In this document: positions 34,803 to 46,015 of the stretch, one piece after another
Layout: each line of letters starts with the position of its first letter
Position numbering within the stretch: position 1 is the stretch's first letter
From: Meloidogyne chitwoodi
Lineage: Eukaryota > Nematoda > Chromadorea > Rhabditida > Meloidogynidae
Length of the DNA: 64,000 bases
Reading direction: 5' to 3'
NCBI GenBank assembly: GCA_015183035.1
Contig: JACZZP010000009.1
Coordinates: forward strand, 1-64,000
Program-made: the position numbers and the translations under genes
Notes under the pieces: generated by a model
The model's input: only the letters and a program-made list of their open reading frames with translations
Database searches by the model: none
Told to the model about the DNA's origin: nothing

Positions 34803-37183
34803 ATAAAATACAAAAAAAATATTTTTTATTTATATAAAAGCATTTTCCTTTTAAAGTTTTTGTATTTAAATTATAACTTTCTTTGTTTTTATTTTTTTAA
34901 ACAAAATGTTTGTATCTTTTATACAAATTTGAAAATTATACTAGACAATTTTTTGTATAATATTTTTTATTTTATTTTTTTACGTGGGAACAAAATTGTT
35001 ACATCAATTGTTGGACCTTTTTAAGGAAAATAAAAATAATTTTAAATTAATAATTTTAAATTTAAATTATAAAAATATAACTAAAAGTTTAGTTTAAGAA
35101 TAAAATGCCACAAAATGTGGTGAAGAAAAAGGTTTGTTACCAATAAATATTACCATAACCTAATTCTCGAAATTATAGATGTGCCAAAAACTTCTCCCAA
35201 TTGCGTGTCTTACCATAAATAAATATTATTTCCTTCTCCATTTAATTCTTGGCCTAATTAAAAAATCTTAGTTTTGATGTTTTTCATTTAATTCGAAGAA
35301 TTAAATGAAAGAAATTAAAGAAAAATGAAGAATAAAATAATTTTGTACTCATTAAAATTACACGCACTTATGCTTATTTATTGTGGGTAAATGTGCCGCT
35401 TTTTTAATAAGAAAGAAAAAAATTAAAAAATTTTCTTTTTGATTATTAGGCATTATTAGCCTCTCAAATGTCGAATGAGCCAAGTCACGAAAATGTGTGC
35501 CAAAAGAAAAGAAGCAAGTGGGCGTTTAGAGGAAAATGCGCGAAAAATGAGTGTTTTTATAAACGAGTATGTGTGGGTAAGCAGGTAATGAAGGTTTTAA
35601 GTTCTCACGACTAGAGGGAAAGGGGGACTTTGAGATTTTTACAATTAAAAGTCGGATATAGGTATATTATTTGTTTATTTTCAAATTGTTTTTATTTTTA
35701 AATTACCTAATGTCCTTAATTTATAAAAATAAAAAAGATCAAACAAAAATTTTATAAAAAAAGAAGAAAGGATAAGATTATTTAGGATATTTTTCACTCA
35801 AAATATATTTAAAAATATGTACATATTTAAAGAAAACTGACGTAACACATTGCTTTTTTAGTGACTTAAATAATCCTAAAGCTAAAGACTTGATATTAAT
35901 TTAAGAAATTGTCTAAATTCGGTCATTTTTAAATATTAAATAGAAAATAAGTCATCTAACACATAAAAAATATATATTTAAATGTTAATATTTTTAATAA
36001 ATATATTGGATAATATTTACATTAATTTTAATAAATTAATTTTGAAAACATTATTAAAATAAAATTAATTTTTATTATGATGCATCAATATTTTGGCTAA
36101 AAAATTAATTGATAAAAATTGAAATAATATTCTGTTTTTTTTAAATTTTAATTCATTTTGAGTGCAAAAAAGTTAAATTATTCTTATTTTTGTTCTGATT
36201 CTTTTTAATTCTGATACTCCTTTAATAATTCTAATTTACATATTTATATTTATTTTTAATATTTTAATTATTAAATTGAATGTTTATCATTCTTGTTTGT
36301 AATTCCTTCAACATCTTTGTTGTAGTGGATTTACACTACTATAAAAGAACAATTGTTCTTACTATAAAAGGTTCACTTTGGTCTCCACTTGTTCATTATT
36401 TATTGTCCTTAATTAACTATTGTCCCATTGCTATTCCCAAATATTCCCACTTCATCTTAATTGTTATTTCCTTCGGATAAATATTATTTATAATTGTTTG
36501 TATATTTGTCAGTATACAACAATCTTTCGATTAAAGCAGGTCATAATTATTTGCTAAACTGCTATAGATTAGTTACTCTCGCTTTAATATCATAAAGGAT
36601 TAAATCAATACCAAAAATAATTATCTCTTTTATATTTTTAATTTTAATTGAATATTAAATTTTTTAATTATTATTTTTTATTTGGCGTATACTCGTTCCT
36701 TTAAGGTTAATTCTGATTTATGATAAATATTTCTTATTAATTCTGATAATTAAATTTAATTCTCAGATTTTGTTTTAATCATTCTATATTCTTAGCTTAA
36801 TTGATATCCTGAATTATTTTATTTTCTAAAAAAAAATTTTGCTTCCAATTTGCCAAACAAGTAGCAGAAAAAAATTAACAAAAAAACCAGAATTTTTTTT
36901 TCGCTAGTAACGCTCTCCCAAAGTCAAGATATTCAACTATACAAAATTAAATATTCTTTGCATCTTCTCCAAATTTTTTAAAAATTATTTTCTCTTTTAT
37001 CTAACTGCCAGCGGCAATAAAGCGCACATATCGTTTGTAGCAACTATTTAAACAACTTTTGTTCTTCTTTAAATTACCAACTCTTCTCTCAATATTAAAT
37101 TTGTGTGTTAATCCTCCTTGCTTTCACTTGACGACATTTTTTATATTAAAAAATATATAAATAGCTAATTAAACAAAAATAAT
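34803..37183. other. Intergenic between divergent NHR and TGDS genes
   Basis: About 2.4 kb, very AT-rich, without a convincing exon. A 66-codon frame at 36,280-36,480 lacks any domain. A GC-richer patch at about 35,460-35,640 shows no structure I can name. It presumably contains the regulatory regions of both genes. Confidence 0.4.
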
Positions 37184-39153
37184 ATGATTAAAAATGGACA
37201 AGAAAACTTAAATAATAAGAACAATAATTATTATTCTGGACCTCGAAATGTTTTAATAACGGGGGGATGCGGTTTTATCGGCTCTAACTTTATTAACTTT
37301 GTTTTTGATAAGTGGCAAGATTCGAGGTTTTTGATTTTTTTAGAATTTATTGATAAAATATTTTTTAATTAGATTTATCAATATTGACAAATTGGCAGTT
37401 GGAGCATCTACTGAACATATAATTCCAGAAGTTAGAAAATCTGGGCGTTATACTTTTGTTCATGGAACTTTACTAGAGCAGTCTTTAGTTGAAAGCTTGT
37501 TGAAACTTTATCAAATAGATACGGTAAGAAATAAAAAATTCATATATTAATAAAGAAAGGTTATATTTATGCCTATAAAAGCCTGAGGATTTAACCAACC
37601 TTTTCCAAATGGAATATAATTTTTAATTTGCTTTAAAGGTTATCCACTTTGCTGCTATAACACATGTTGATGAATCATATTCTGATCGTGTTGGCACTAT
37701 TCAAGAAAATATTATCGCAACAACAACATTATTAGAGGCAATTAACTCTCATGGACAAATTAAAAGATTTGTACACATTAGCACTGGTAAACTTATAAAA
37801 AAATCATTTTAACTTTTCTTCTAATTTAAGATGAAGTTTACGGTGATTCAATTGACAATAATGTACCAAATGATGAGGATTCGCCTTTAAACCCAACAAA
37901 TCCTTATGCAGCAAGCAAGGCAGCCTGTGAAGTTATCGTCCGCAGCTATCACGTATGTGAGGGTTGTGAGTATTTTAATTTATTGTTTTTGGATAATATA
38001 GACCTAATTTTCTATTTTTGTAAAAATATATTAAATTAATAAAAATTATTTCAGCATTCGTATAGACTGCCCTATGTGATGGTAAGGATGGTAAGTTTCT
38101 CATTAAAATGGTTATAATGAAACGACATTCGGGTATAGCTTTTAAATTTTTGGATATAATATACCCTTGGGAAATATTCAAAATTTGGTCTTTCGAAATT
38201 TTACCGCTTAAACGAAATATCACTATAACTAAATCGAAAAAAATTCTTTTAGAATAATGTATATGGACCTCGTCAGGCCTATTCCAAGTTAATTCCAAAA
38301 TTTACAAGACTCGCTTTAGAAGGAAAGCCATATCCGTTAATGGGAGATGGCATGCACAAAAGGTATATTTATCGAATAACAATTAAAAAAAAATTTTTTA
38401 TTTAATTTTAGAAGCTGGATCTATGTGGATGATTGTGCAGAGGCAATTCGATTAGTTGTTAGTTTATTAAAATTTTAGGAATTTTTTAAATTAAATTTAA
38501 TATTAATTTTAGACGGAAAATGGACGCAATGCAAAAATTTACAATATTGGGTAAAAAAGAATTAAAAATATTTTAAAATTAATTTTTAAATAAATTAAAT
38601 TTCAGAACAGAATTTGAAAAGTGTAATCTTCATTTGGTAAGTTTATTTTTTCAAAAAAGGAAAAAAATAATTTTTTTAGACAGAAATGCTGCACCAAAAA
38701 GTTCAAAAATTAATGAATATGTATGTCATTTTTTAATTAAAATTTAAAAAATAATTCAAATTTTAGAGAATCAACAAAAATTCAATTTTCACCTATTGCA
38801 GACCGTCCATATCATGACAGGCGATATCATATTGTAATTTAATTTTTGTGAAAATATCAACTTAAATTTTTATTCTCTTGATTTTCTGTAATTTTTTCGG
38901 TACTTTTTATCCGCAAATTTTATCCGCAAATAATAAAAATATTTAAAAAGTAATTGTTTTTAGAATTTTAATAAAATTCGCGACGAATTGGGATGGAAAT
39001 GTTTAATTCCTTTTGAAGAAGGCTTGACAAGAACATTAAATTATTATTTAAAGGTATTAATTTATTTTTTATATTTATTATCTTATAATTTTTTAATAGG
39101 AATACAATAAATTAAGACGAGAATTGACAACATTAGAAAGACCTCATGGCTAA
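37184..39153 (+). CDS. dTDP-D-glucose 4,6-dehydratase (TGDS-like)
   Basis: About eleven short exons encode a complete extended short-chain dehydrogenase. The NAD-binding Rossmann motif is [19 protein letters not shown] (GxxGxxG). Then come [14 protein letters not shown] and STDEVYGDS, holding the catalytic Thr-Asp-Glu of dehydratases, and [11 protein letters not shown] with the YxxxK pair. [21 protein letters not shown] and a C-terminal [12 protein letters not shown] complete the fold. The enzyme converts dTDP-glucose to the 4-keto-6-deoxy sugar, the first committed step towards dTDP-rhamnose; nematodes make rhamnose for cuticle-related glycans (C. elegans RML pathway). The stop lies 21 bp from that of the converging RGM gene. 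Confidence 0.92.
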
Positions 39154-39174
39154 AAACATTTTTTTAACATTTTT

Positions 39175-41855
39175 TCAATTTATAAAAAACAATGAAAAAA
39201 AAACAAAAATAAAATAATAAAATTTTTTTAATGAAGATGAGATAATTTTTTTAGTAAAAGAAGAAGAGGTATCAAAGCTATTATTTATTAGAGAGAATTT
39301 ATTTTGTTTATTAACAGTTGTAGAACAATTTAATAAATTCTGAGTAATTTGTTGTTTTTGAGTAAATTTATCAAATTGATGAGTTGAAGAGACAAATGAG
39401 TCAAATATCTTTTCAGAATTGTTAGCCCTAAAATTAGATTTTACCTTGAAATTTTTTTTTGAATTTTTGCTTCAAATTTCCTTGATTAAAAAAAAAAGAA
39501 GGATTTTCGGAAAATGAAACCAGTAAAAGGATCAATATTTAGGTATTTCAGTTTCTGTAATATGTCTCATCTGACGGACAATTCTGAAGCTTAATTACTT
39601 TATTATTAATTAATTTTAATTATTTTATCCCTTTCTTTCCAAGTGCCAAAAGGCATAGCGGCGAAGGAAAAATAAGCGTGCACTTCTCCTAACGCCAAAA
39701 ATGCAAGAGAAGAAAAGAAAAGAGCGAATTTTCTTTGCGGACAGATAGGCAATCAACTGGTTATTTACCGTATTTAGGCTCCAAAAAATTGCATTATTTA
39801 ACCTTAAAACAAACATGTTAAAGTTGATAATTGCTTTTGAAGTTCCGTAGAGATCTACCAACGTTTTCTGCATCGAAATGTACCAATCAGATAATTCAAT
39901 GCCATTTGTTTCAAGTTCTCTAACACAAACATCAACCCATTCATTATTTAATGATGAAAATTGATGAATACAATGTTCTTTAATTATTGAGGGAAATTAA
40001 CGGGTCAACCCAAATGATCGAAATCCAAAAGATTGAGATTAAATGAAGCAATTTGTGAACTTTCCAGTTCGGTCAATTAATAAAACACTCCTTGTAAGTC
40101 CAAGTTTGAAATGGACCAAATTGTGTTAAGAGATTTGACCGAACTGGCAAGTTGACAAATTGCTTTCAGTCGATCTTTTCGATCTTTTGGGTTTCGATCT
40201 TTAGGGGTGGACTCGAAATTAACATTATGAGAAAAATAAAGTTAAACTTGCCTTCAATATCTGATCTGCAAGGTCCCTTAATGTTATCAACAGATTCGTC
40301 TCTTCCTTTTCCTCTACAGCCATCAGTGCATATTTGAAAATAATCTTGTTGCTTAAAAAATAATTATTTTATTTTATTTTTTAACTTACCAAATCTAATA
40401 ATCTTTTAGATGAGTCAATAAAAACACTAAGAAATTTATTGCCAAATTTTCTTATTCTAACTGTTGTTGCCAAATGATAGAATATTATATCAGCACGTAT
40501 TCCTTCTTCAAGGACGTGAATTTTTACACTTTAAATTTTTTTCTAACTCAAAGTAATTAATTTGGGGTCAGTTCGGTGTCAAAAAATAAAAGGGTGTTTC
40601 AACTTTTTTCTCACTATTGTTTTAACAAGGATCAAAACTCAACTGACACCTTTTAGAAAATTGCTCCCCAATTTCATTTGTACCATCATCAAAAGTGCTA
40701 GAAACGGGTCCTGGATCAGCAGCATCAACTAAATAAATTTTTTGTGTAGGTACACATCCCTCACGTGGCCTGACTATCACAGCAACCTAAAATTTTTAAC
40801 ATTATTAAAAAATAAAAAAGTGTTTTAAATTGCCTTTGAAATAAAATGTCCTCTTCTTCCTTCAATTTGTTCTGAAACCTCGTCAATAGTCACTTGGACG
40901 AGTAAGAAGCGACTGTCGAATAGAGGATGAGCCCCATTGATAAAACACTTTTCAGGTAAATTGGAGTAGAAACGATTCAAATGTAACTGTAATTAATGAA
41001 AAATATTAAATTCAAGTTTTAGGTCCTTTAAAAATTTACACTAACATGTCCAAAAATGGCACATCTCCTATTCTTTTCTCTATAATTGTTATTACTTTTT
41101 TTAATTTCTTCTTCAGCTTCGTCATCCTGCTGATCGCCATCATAAAAATTATTTTCGTAATCATCATAGTATTCATCTGGAAAGAAATATTAAAATTGTT
41201 CTTTTATTTTATAAGCCAAAAGTCGCATCTTTTATCCGCAAAACTATTTTTCTAGTTTATAAGAATGGACATAATGGTCAATAGGCAAAAACTCAAAACC
41301 TTTTCACTTGGTTTTAGCTTAACAATGTAGACCCTAATTAATTACCATTTCTGTTATGTTGTGATTGTTCTTTTTGTTCCTCCCAAAATTGGCATTCTGT
41401 TTGGTCAAGCTTTTTTCCTTCAAATTTTTTACAATTAAATTTTCGCCAATTTTGATTAGCTACGGTAATTGCTGAGTGAAAGTCAAGTTGAGAAAGGCAT
41501 GTAATAAAGGAATCGTTTAAGCAATTGAGATAATCCTGAAATGGGATCAAATGTCCTTTATGAATTTATCTTTTTACTTCAAATTTAATTCTATTTAAGA
41601 CTCAAAAGTAAAAATATTATTAGACTGGTTAATTTTACTCTAACAAGCATTTACCTTTAATAAAAGACAATAATCAACACTAGTGGACGGTTCGGTGCCA
41701 TGTTCTTCTAACAAATGACTAAATCTATTTGTACACATTTTTACTAAACAAGGGACATTCTGTTGTCTTAATTTTCTTTTCCTCATTGTATTGGTGCTTT
41801 GTTGACAAAAATAACAGTAAAAAATTAAAATAATCAAATAAAATGTTAATTTCAT
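39175..41855 (-). CDS. drag-1: Repulsive guidance molecule family protein (DRAG-1-like)
   Basis: About nine exons. A signal peptide (FYLIILIFYCYFCQ) is followed by the RGM N-domain (CLVKMCTNRFSHLLEEHG, DYCLLLK, then DFHSAITVANQNWRKFNC). An acidic insert (DEYYDDYENNF onward) precedes the partial vWD region: RRCAIFGHLHLNRF, EKCFINGAHPLFDSRFLLVQ, then REGCVPTQKIYLVDA and STFDDGTNE. The C-terminal cysteines are QICTDGCRGKG, EEHCIHQF and WVDVCVRELETNG. It ends in a Ser-rich stretch and a hydrophobic tail (FYYFIFVFFSLFFIN) fitting a GPI-anchor signal. RGMs are BMP co-receptors. The usual autocleavage motif FGDPHL reads FGHLHL here, so the Asp-Pro bond is absent. One intron uses a GC donor (40,250) and carries a MITE. 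Confidence 0.85.
40002..40214. mobile_element. MITE with 9-bp target duplication (Mutator-like) in RGM intron
   Basis: A 213-bp element flanked by identical 9-bp repeats, GAAATTAAC (39,993-40,001 and 40,215-40,223). Its two arms are inverted copies over most of their length: GGGTCAACCC at the left end faces GGGTGGACTC at the right. GATCGAAATCCAAAAGAT (40,016 on) faces ATCTTTTGGGTTTCGATC. A long inner stem runs from GAAGCAATTTGTGAAC to CCAGTTCGGTCAA (40,045-40,076), facing 40,135-40,167. It has no coding capacity. Nine-base duplications are typical of Mutator-like elements; the superfamily call is inference. Confidence 0.75.
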
Positions 41856-43930
41856 TATTCAGGGGAAGGAGGGCTGTTTTTAATCAACCCTTTGTTGTTA
41901 ATTTTAAAAAATCTCCGTAGCATTCCAAGATTATATTTAATTTTTCTTAGAACTAAATAGAGCGAAGATGAGTTGATTTTTCAATTGACTTTATTTTTTT
42001 ACTCTGTAAAAGGACGGCGACATTTTGGCACCAAAACAAATTGAGGGTAATTAAGGTTATATAGGGGAAACTCAGAAAATCACCTTGAAAAGATCAACTG
42101 TGTTAAAATTTAAAGAAGAGGAAATGTAAGTGTTTTGCTTGTGAAAAATACATAAAAACGTCAATTTGTAATTTTGGCTTTAAAAAATTGCGCACAGTGA
42201 TAAAGTCGTGACAGTCTAAAAAATTTTAATTTAATTGTAATGGTGATATTTTGGTTTTTATTGAGTAAAATTGATAAAATAAATTTAAAGTGACAATTGC
42301 GATAACAAACAAGCGGTATGAGAAAGAGATGCTAATAAAAAGAAAAATTTTACACCAGGAAAGGAAGGTTTTAGGTTCAATAGAGTATGAACCTTATATT
42401 TAAAAATTGATAGAAAATTTGAAAATTACATAAAAAAAATTTTATTGTATAAAATACCTGTAGGATATAAAATATTTTTTTTTGTCTAACGTTAAAAAAG
42501 TGACAGAAGTGAACAATAAAGTGTGAAAAAATAAAAACAATGCGTGCAATAATAAGAGCTTTTCTACAGCTTTGGATTAAAAACTTGAATTTTGAAAAGA
42601 AAAGAGTTGGAAAAAATTAAAATTATGAATTTTTAAATTTAATTCACGATTTTTCAGACTCAAATGACCATTCCAACGAAAATCGGAAATTAAATTATTT
42701 TTTTTTATTTTTTTCCATAATTGTGTTTTTACGCTATTTAACCAAATTAAACACAGATGAATAAATAAAGTTAGAAAAATAAAAAATAACGGAAAAATAA
42801 AAATTAAAGGAAATTATTACTAATTAAGTAAAAAAAATTTTATAAAAAAGGAGATTTTTTACTTAATTTTTTTAATTAAATTTGTCCCAAAAAATATTAA
42901 AAAAAAAAGATTTTTGACTTAAAATTAATTTTATTACCTTGACAATATATTTTAGTTTAAAAAGAGAAGAATAAATTGTTTGTTTGTTTATTTAAGCAGT
43001 TTAAAATGACATTACTTTGATTAATTTATATAAATTTATTTTTAAAGAGGTTAAGGAATTTGTTTTTGATACTTCATACTTTAATAAACAAAAAATAATA
43101 ATAATAAATATTAAAAAAAAAATAATAATAATAAATATTTTAATAATAATAATAATAATAAATATTAAAAAAATTAATAATAAAATGAATTTTAACTTTT
43201 ATTCCTCAATTGAGATCAAAGGTGTGCGCAATATTCAACTTGAAAAACGGAAGAAATAAAACTAATAAAAATAAAAATATTTTTAACAAATTTTTCAGAA
43301 AATAATAAAAGTAAAATGCCTACTTTTGTTCTTTTTTATTATTTTAAGAGCACATATTTTAACAAAAAATGAAAAAAGGATATTGTCGAACAGGAGGTGC
43401 CACTTTTTGCCTTTCAAATGTTCAAATGGTTATAAAAAATAATATGAATATACAGTTGAGTCTCACATTCTTTCTCTTAAAATTTATGCGGATTTTACTT
43501 CAAAAAATTGCGAAAAAATTAAAGAAATCATTAACAAGATTCGTGTAATTTTTTTGAATCGATTGGGGTGCCCTTTAAAATTAAAAAGTCCTTTGATAAA
43601 AATCCGACATTTTGGCGAACGCGTTAATAGCAACCTCAACAAAAGATCCTTCATTCTCTCCAATTTTAATTATCTTTATATGCATAGAGTAAGTCGGCTA
43701 TAGTCGGCGATCACGTTGTCGCACGCTGGCCATGCCCGTTTTAGCGAGTGAAGAAAAGAGGCATTCATTTCACAATTTTCTTATTTTATTTAAAAAATTT
43801 GAATTAATAAAAAGACATAGTACACATATTATTAAAATATTAAAGTTTAAAAATAGGCTTTGTATGTTTTTTAACTTAAAAGTTAAACATTTTTAGACAT
43901 TTTATAATTTTATAAAATTCAATTTATTAA
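41856..43930. other. Intergenic between divergent RGM and 43.9-kb gene
   Basis: About 2 kb of AT-rich DNA. An ATA/AAT microsatellite lies at 43,091-43,187. A GC-richer patch at about 43,600-43,740 (GTCGGCTATAGTCGGCGATC, ACGTTGTCGCACGCTGG) has no exon or RNA that I recognise. The 80-codon frame over the microsatellite is not a gene. Confidence 0.45.
43091..43187. repeat. AAT/ATA microsatellite
   Basis: Interrupted runs of AATAATAATAAT alternating with AAATATT and poly-A. Confidence 0.8.
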
Positions 43931-45337
43931 ATGAGTAGCAATATTATCCTTATTTTAATTATAAATATTATATTATGCAGTTTTATTACTTCAATGAAAC
44001 AAAAAAAAAGTGAAACATACGAACATGTAGGATCTTCAAAACATTTTATTGAGAATGGTGATAACGAAACTTTTGACGACAAACACAAGCTGCCGATAAA
44101 AAAAAGAAAAATTAAAATTTTAGAAAAATTTCCAACTCTGAAGGTACAAGAAAAATTGATTGAAAATTATGTAAAGAAAAATCCAAATTTTAAAATAGCA
44201 AATGACCAGGTCAAGGAGAGACAAGATCGGAAATCACTAATACTTGATCGGATTGATAACGAGGAATTGCAGGTAATATTAAAATGGGTACACCCCAGTT
44301 TATAGCAAGGCCGGTTTACCGCAGGGCTATAACTCTGTTTATAATTGTCATATAATAGAGATCTTAGTGTCATTCGACTCAGCTCGTCGAGCTGAGTCGA
44401 ACCATGTTTGGGTCGAAAATTTTTGATAAATGTAAAATAAGTTATAGCCCTGCGGTAAACCGGCCTTGCGGTAAACTGGCCTGCTCCCTATTAAAATTAT
44501 TTAAAACAAAAAGTCAACGCTGATAATGACTCTGAAGCTCATTTATTTTTAATAAAATTTTGTTCAACGTTCTAGTCTTAATATAAAATTTTAGTATGCA
44601 TATATTCGAGGATTGGTTATTCTATATTGTTATGGTAAAGTAGCGACATGCAGATTTGGAGGGATTAATACAACCTTTCTTCGTAGGGTTTTTGATACAC
44701 ATGAGCAATGTAATGGAACTATAAATGGAAATAAGTATTTTTTTAAAGTTTTGTTAATAAAAATAAAGCTTTTATACCTCCGCTGGACCAAACCTTTGGA
44801 CCTTGGTGTTGAACTAAACGTCCTTGGGGTTGGGACAGCCTAGCAACCTAAAATAAATGCCAAAAAAGGTAATATAATGGCAAAAGAAACTATCCTAGAC
44901 ATATTAAAATGATTGTAACGCTTTAAGAAAATTTTAGTTTTGGCGATCTTCCTCTTGATGAGTTACACGATTTATTAAAAATAGAAGATTTTACTGTTAA
45001 TGAGATGCGCGATTTTGCTAAATTCTCAAGAAGAATAAATAAAGGAGAAAAAGAAGTAAAAGTAAATATGGAAGAAGTTAAAAAATATTATACAAGTAAA
45101 AATAATCAAAATATAGATAACATAAATCATCAAATGAAGCAAGAAGAAATGGAAGACACTTACTTGAATGATTGTAATACAGATACAATAGAACAGACAA
45201 AAACGGGAGAAAATTATCATGATGGTAATTTAAACAATTATTTTTGTTTTTCAATTTTCTTCATTTTTACAGAAGAACAGGATCCATATTGGGAAGACTG
45301 GAATGAACATACAAATGGAGTATTTTCAACCGGATAA
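43931..45337 (+). CDS. Unrecognised secreted lysine-rich protein
   Basis: A signal peptide (IILILIINIILCSFITS) is followed by a charged exon rich in K, E and D (IKKRKIKILEKFPTLKVQEK) ending RIDNEELQ. After an intron at 44,273-about 44,594, into which a MITE is inserted, comes YAYIRGLVILYCYGKVATC and FGGINTTFLRRVFDTHEQC, with two cysteines. Later exons are FGDLPLDELHDLLKIEDF, a polar stretch, and a final acidic exon, DPYWEDWNEHTNGVFSTG. All joins keep frame. No family is recognised. The composition suggests an extracellular or secretory-pathway protein. The second MITE copy lies 73 bp beyond its stop. Confidence 0.6.
44286..44488. mobile_element. MITE copy A with central palindrome, 9-bp TSD
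   Basis: A 203-bp element between identical 9-bp repeats, TATTAAAAT (44,277-44,285 and 44,489-44,497). The ends are GGGTACACCCCAGTTTATAG and, inverted, GGGAGCAGGCCAGTTTACCG. Both run into the shared stem GCAAGGCCGGTTTACCGCAG. The centre is a perfect palindrome, TTCGACTCAGCTCG then TCGAGCTGAGTCGAA. It is inserted 4 nt downstream of the donor GT of the host gene's intron. Non-autonomous; Mutator-like by TSD length. Confidence 0.85.
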
Positions 45338-45410
45338 TTAAAAAAAATTAACTGAAGAAATTATTTTAATAACTTGATTCCCGTTATAAGGAAACTTGAA
45401 GATACTAACC

Positions 45411-45611
45411 GGATACACCCAGTTTATAGCAAGGCCGGTTTATCGCAGGGCTATAACTCTGTTTATAAGTGTCATATAATAGAGATCTTAGTGTCATTCG
45501 ACTCAGCTCGACGAGCTGAGTCGAACCATGCTTGGGTCGAAAATTTTTGGTAAATGTAAAATAAGTTATAGCCTGCGGTAAACCGGCCTTGCGGTAAACT
45601 GGCCTGCTCCC
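45411..45611. mobile_element. MITE copy B, same family
   Basis: About 95% similar by eye to 44,286-44,488 and in the same orientation, flanked by ATACTAACC and ATACTACCC, a 9-bp duplication with one mismatch. The central palindrome differs at its hinge (CTCGACGAG instead of CTCGTCGAG), so each copy remains self-complementary. Confidence 0.85.
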
Positions 45612-46015
45612 ATACTACCCAGTGAGTGCCACTAAATAAGGTAAAATCCCTCTATTTATGCTGTATGAAGTGTCCTTATAACGAGAGTAATCTGTAGTAT
45701 TTATTATTTTGTGAGGATGACAACGAACAGTCAGTTGTTAAATGTAAAGTGAACTGTCCGACTGAGAAGTGTTCCAATAAAAATTGCGACTAACTGTTCC
45801 ATTATGTCTTTTATTTTTACAATTATTATTATTTCATTTTCCTCCCAAACAAAGTGACTAATTTAAATTTGTTTGCTTTATATTCCATTATTTAAGTCAG
45901 GCATAAATATAAAGTGTTTCTCATTGTCAGTTATTTAGTTTATTAAATAAATCATCTTTTGAAGGACGTTAAATTTATTTCTTTTTCTATTATTCTTTTT
46001 TTCCTCAATTTAAAA
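45612..46015. other. Intergenic, nothing recognised
   Basis: Spacer between MITE copy B and the histone-fold gene. A short GC-richer patch around 45,720-45,780 has no recognised feature. Confidence 0.4.

Noticed and set aside
43017..43259. 80-codon Ile/Lys-rich frame
   Set aside because: Runs through an AAT microsatellite; low-complexity translation.
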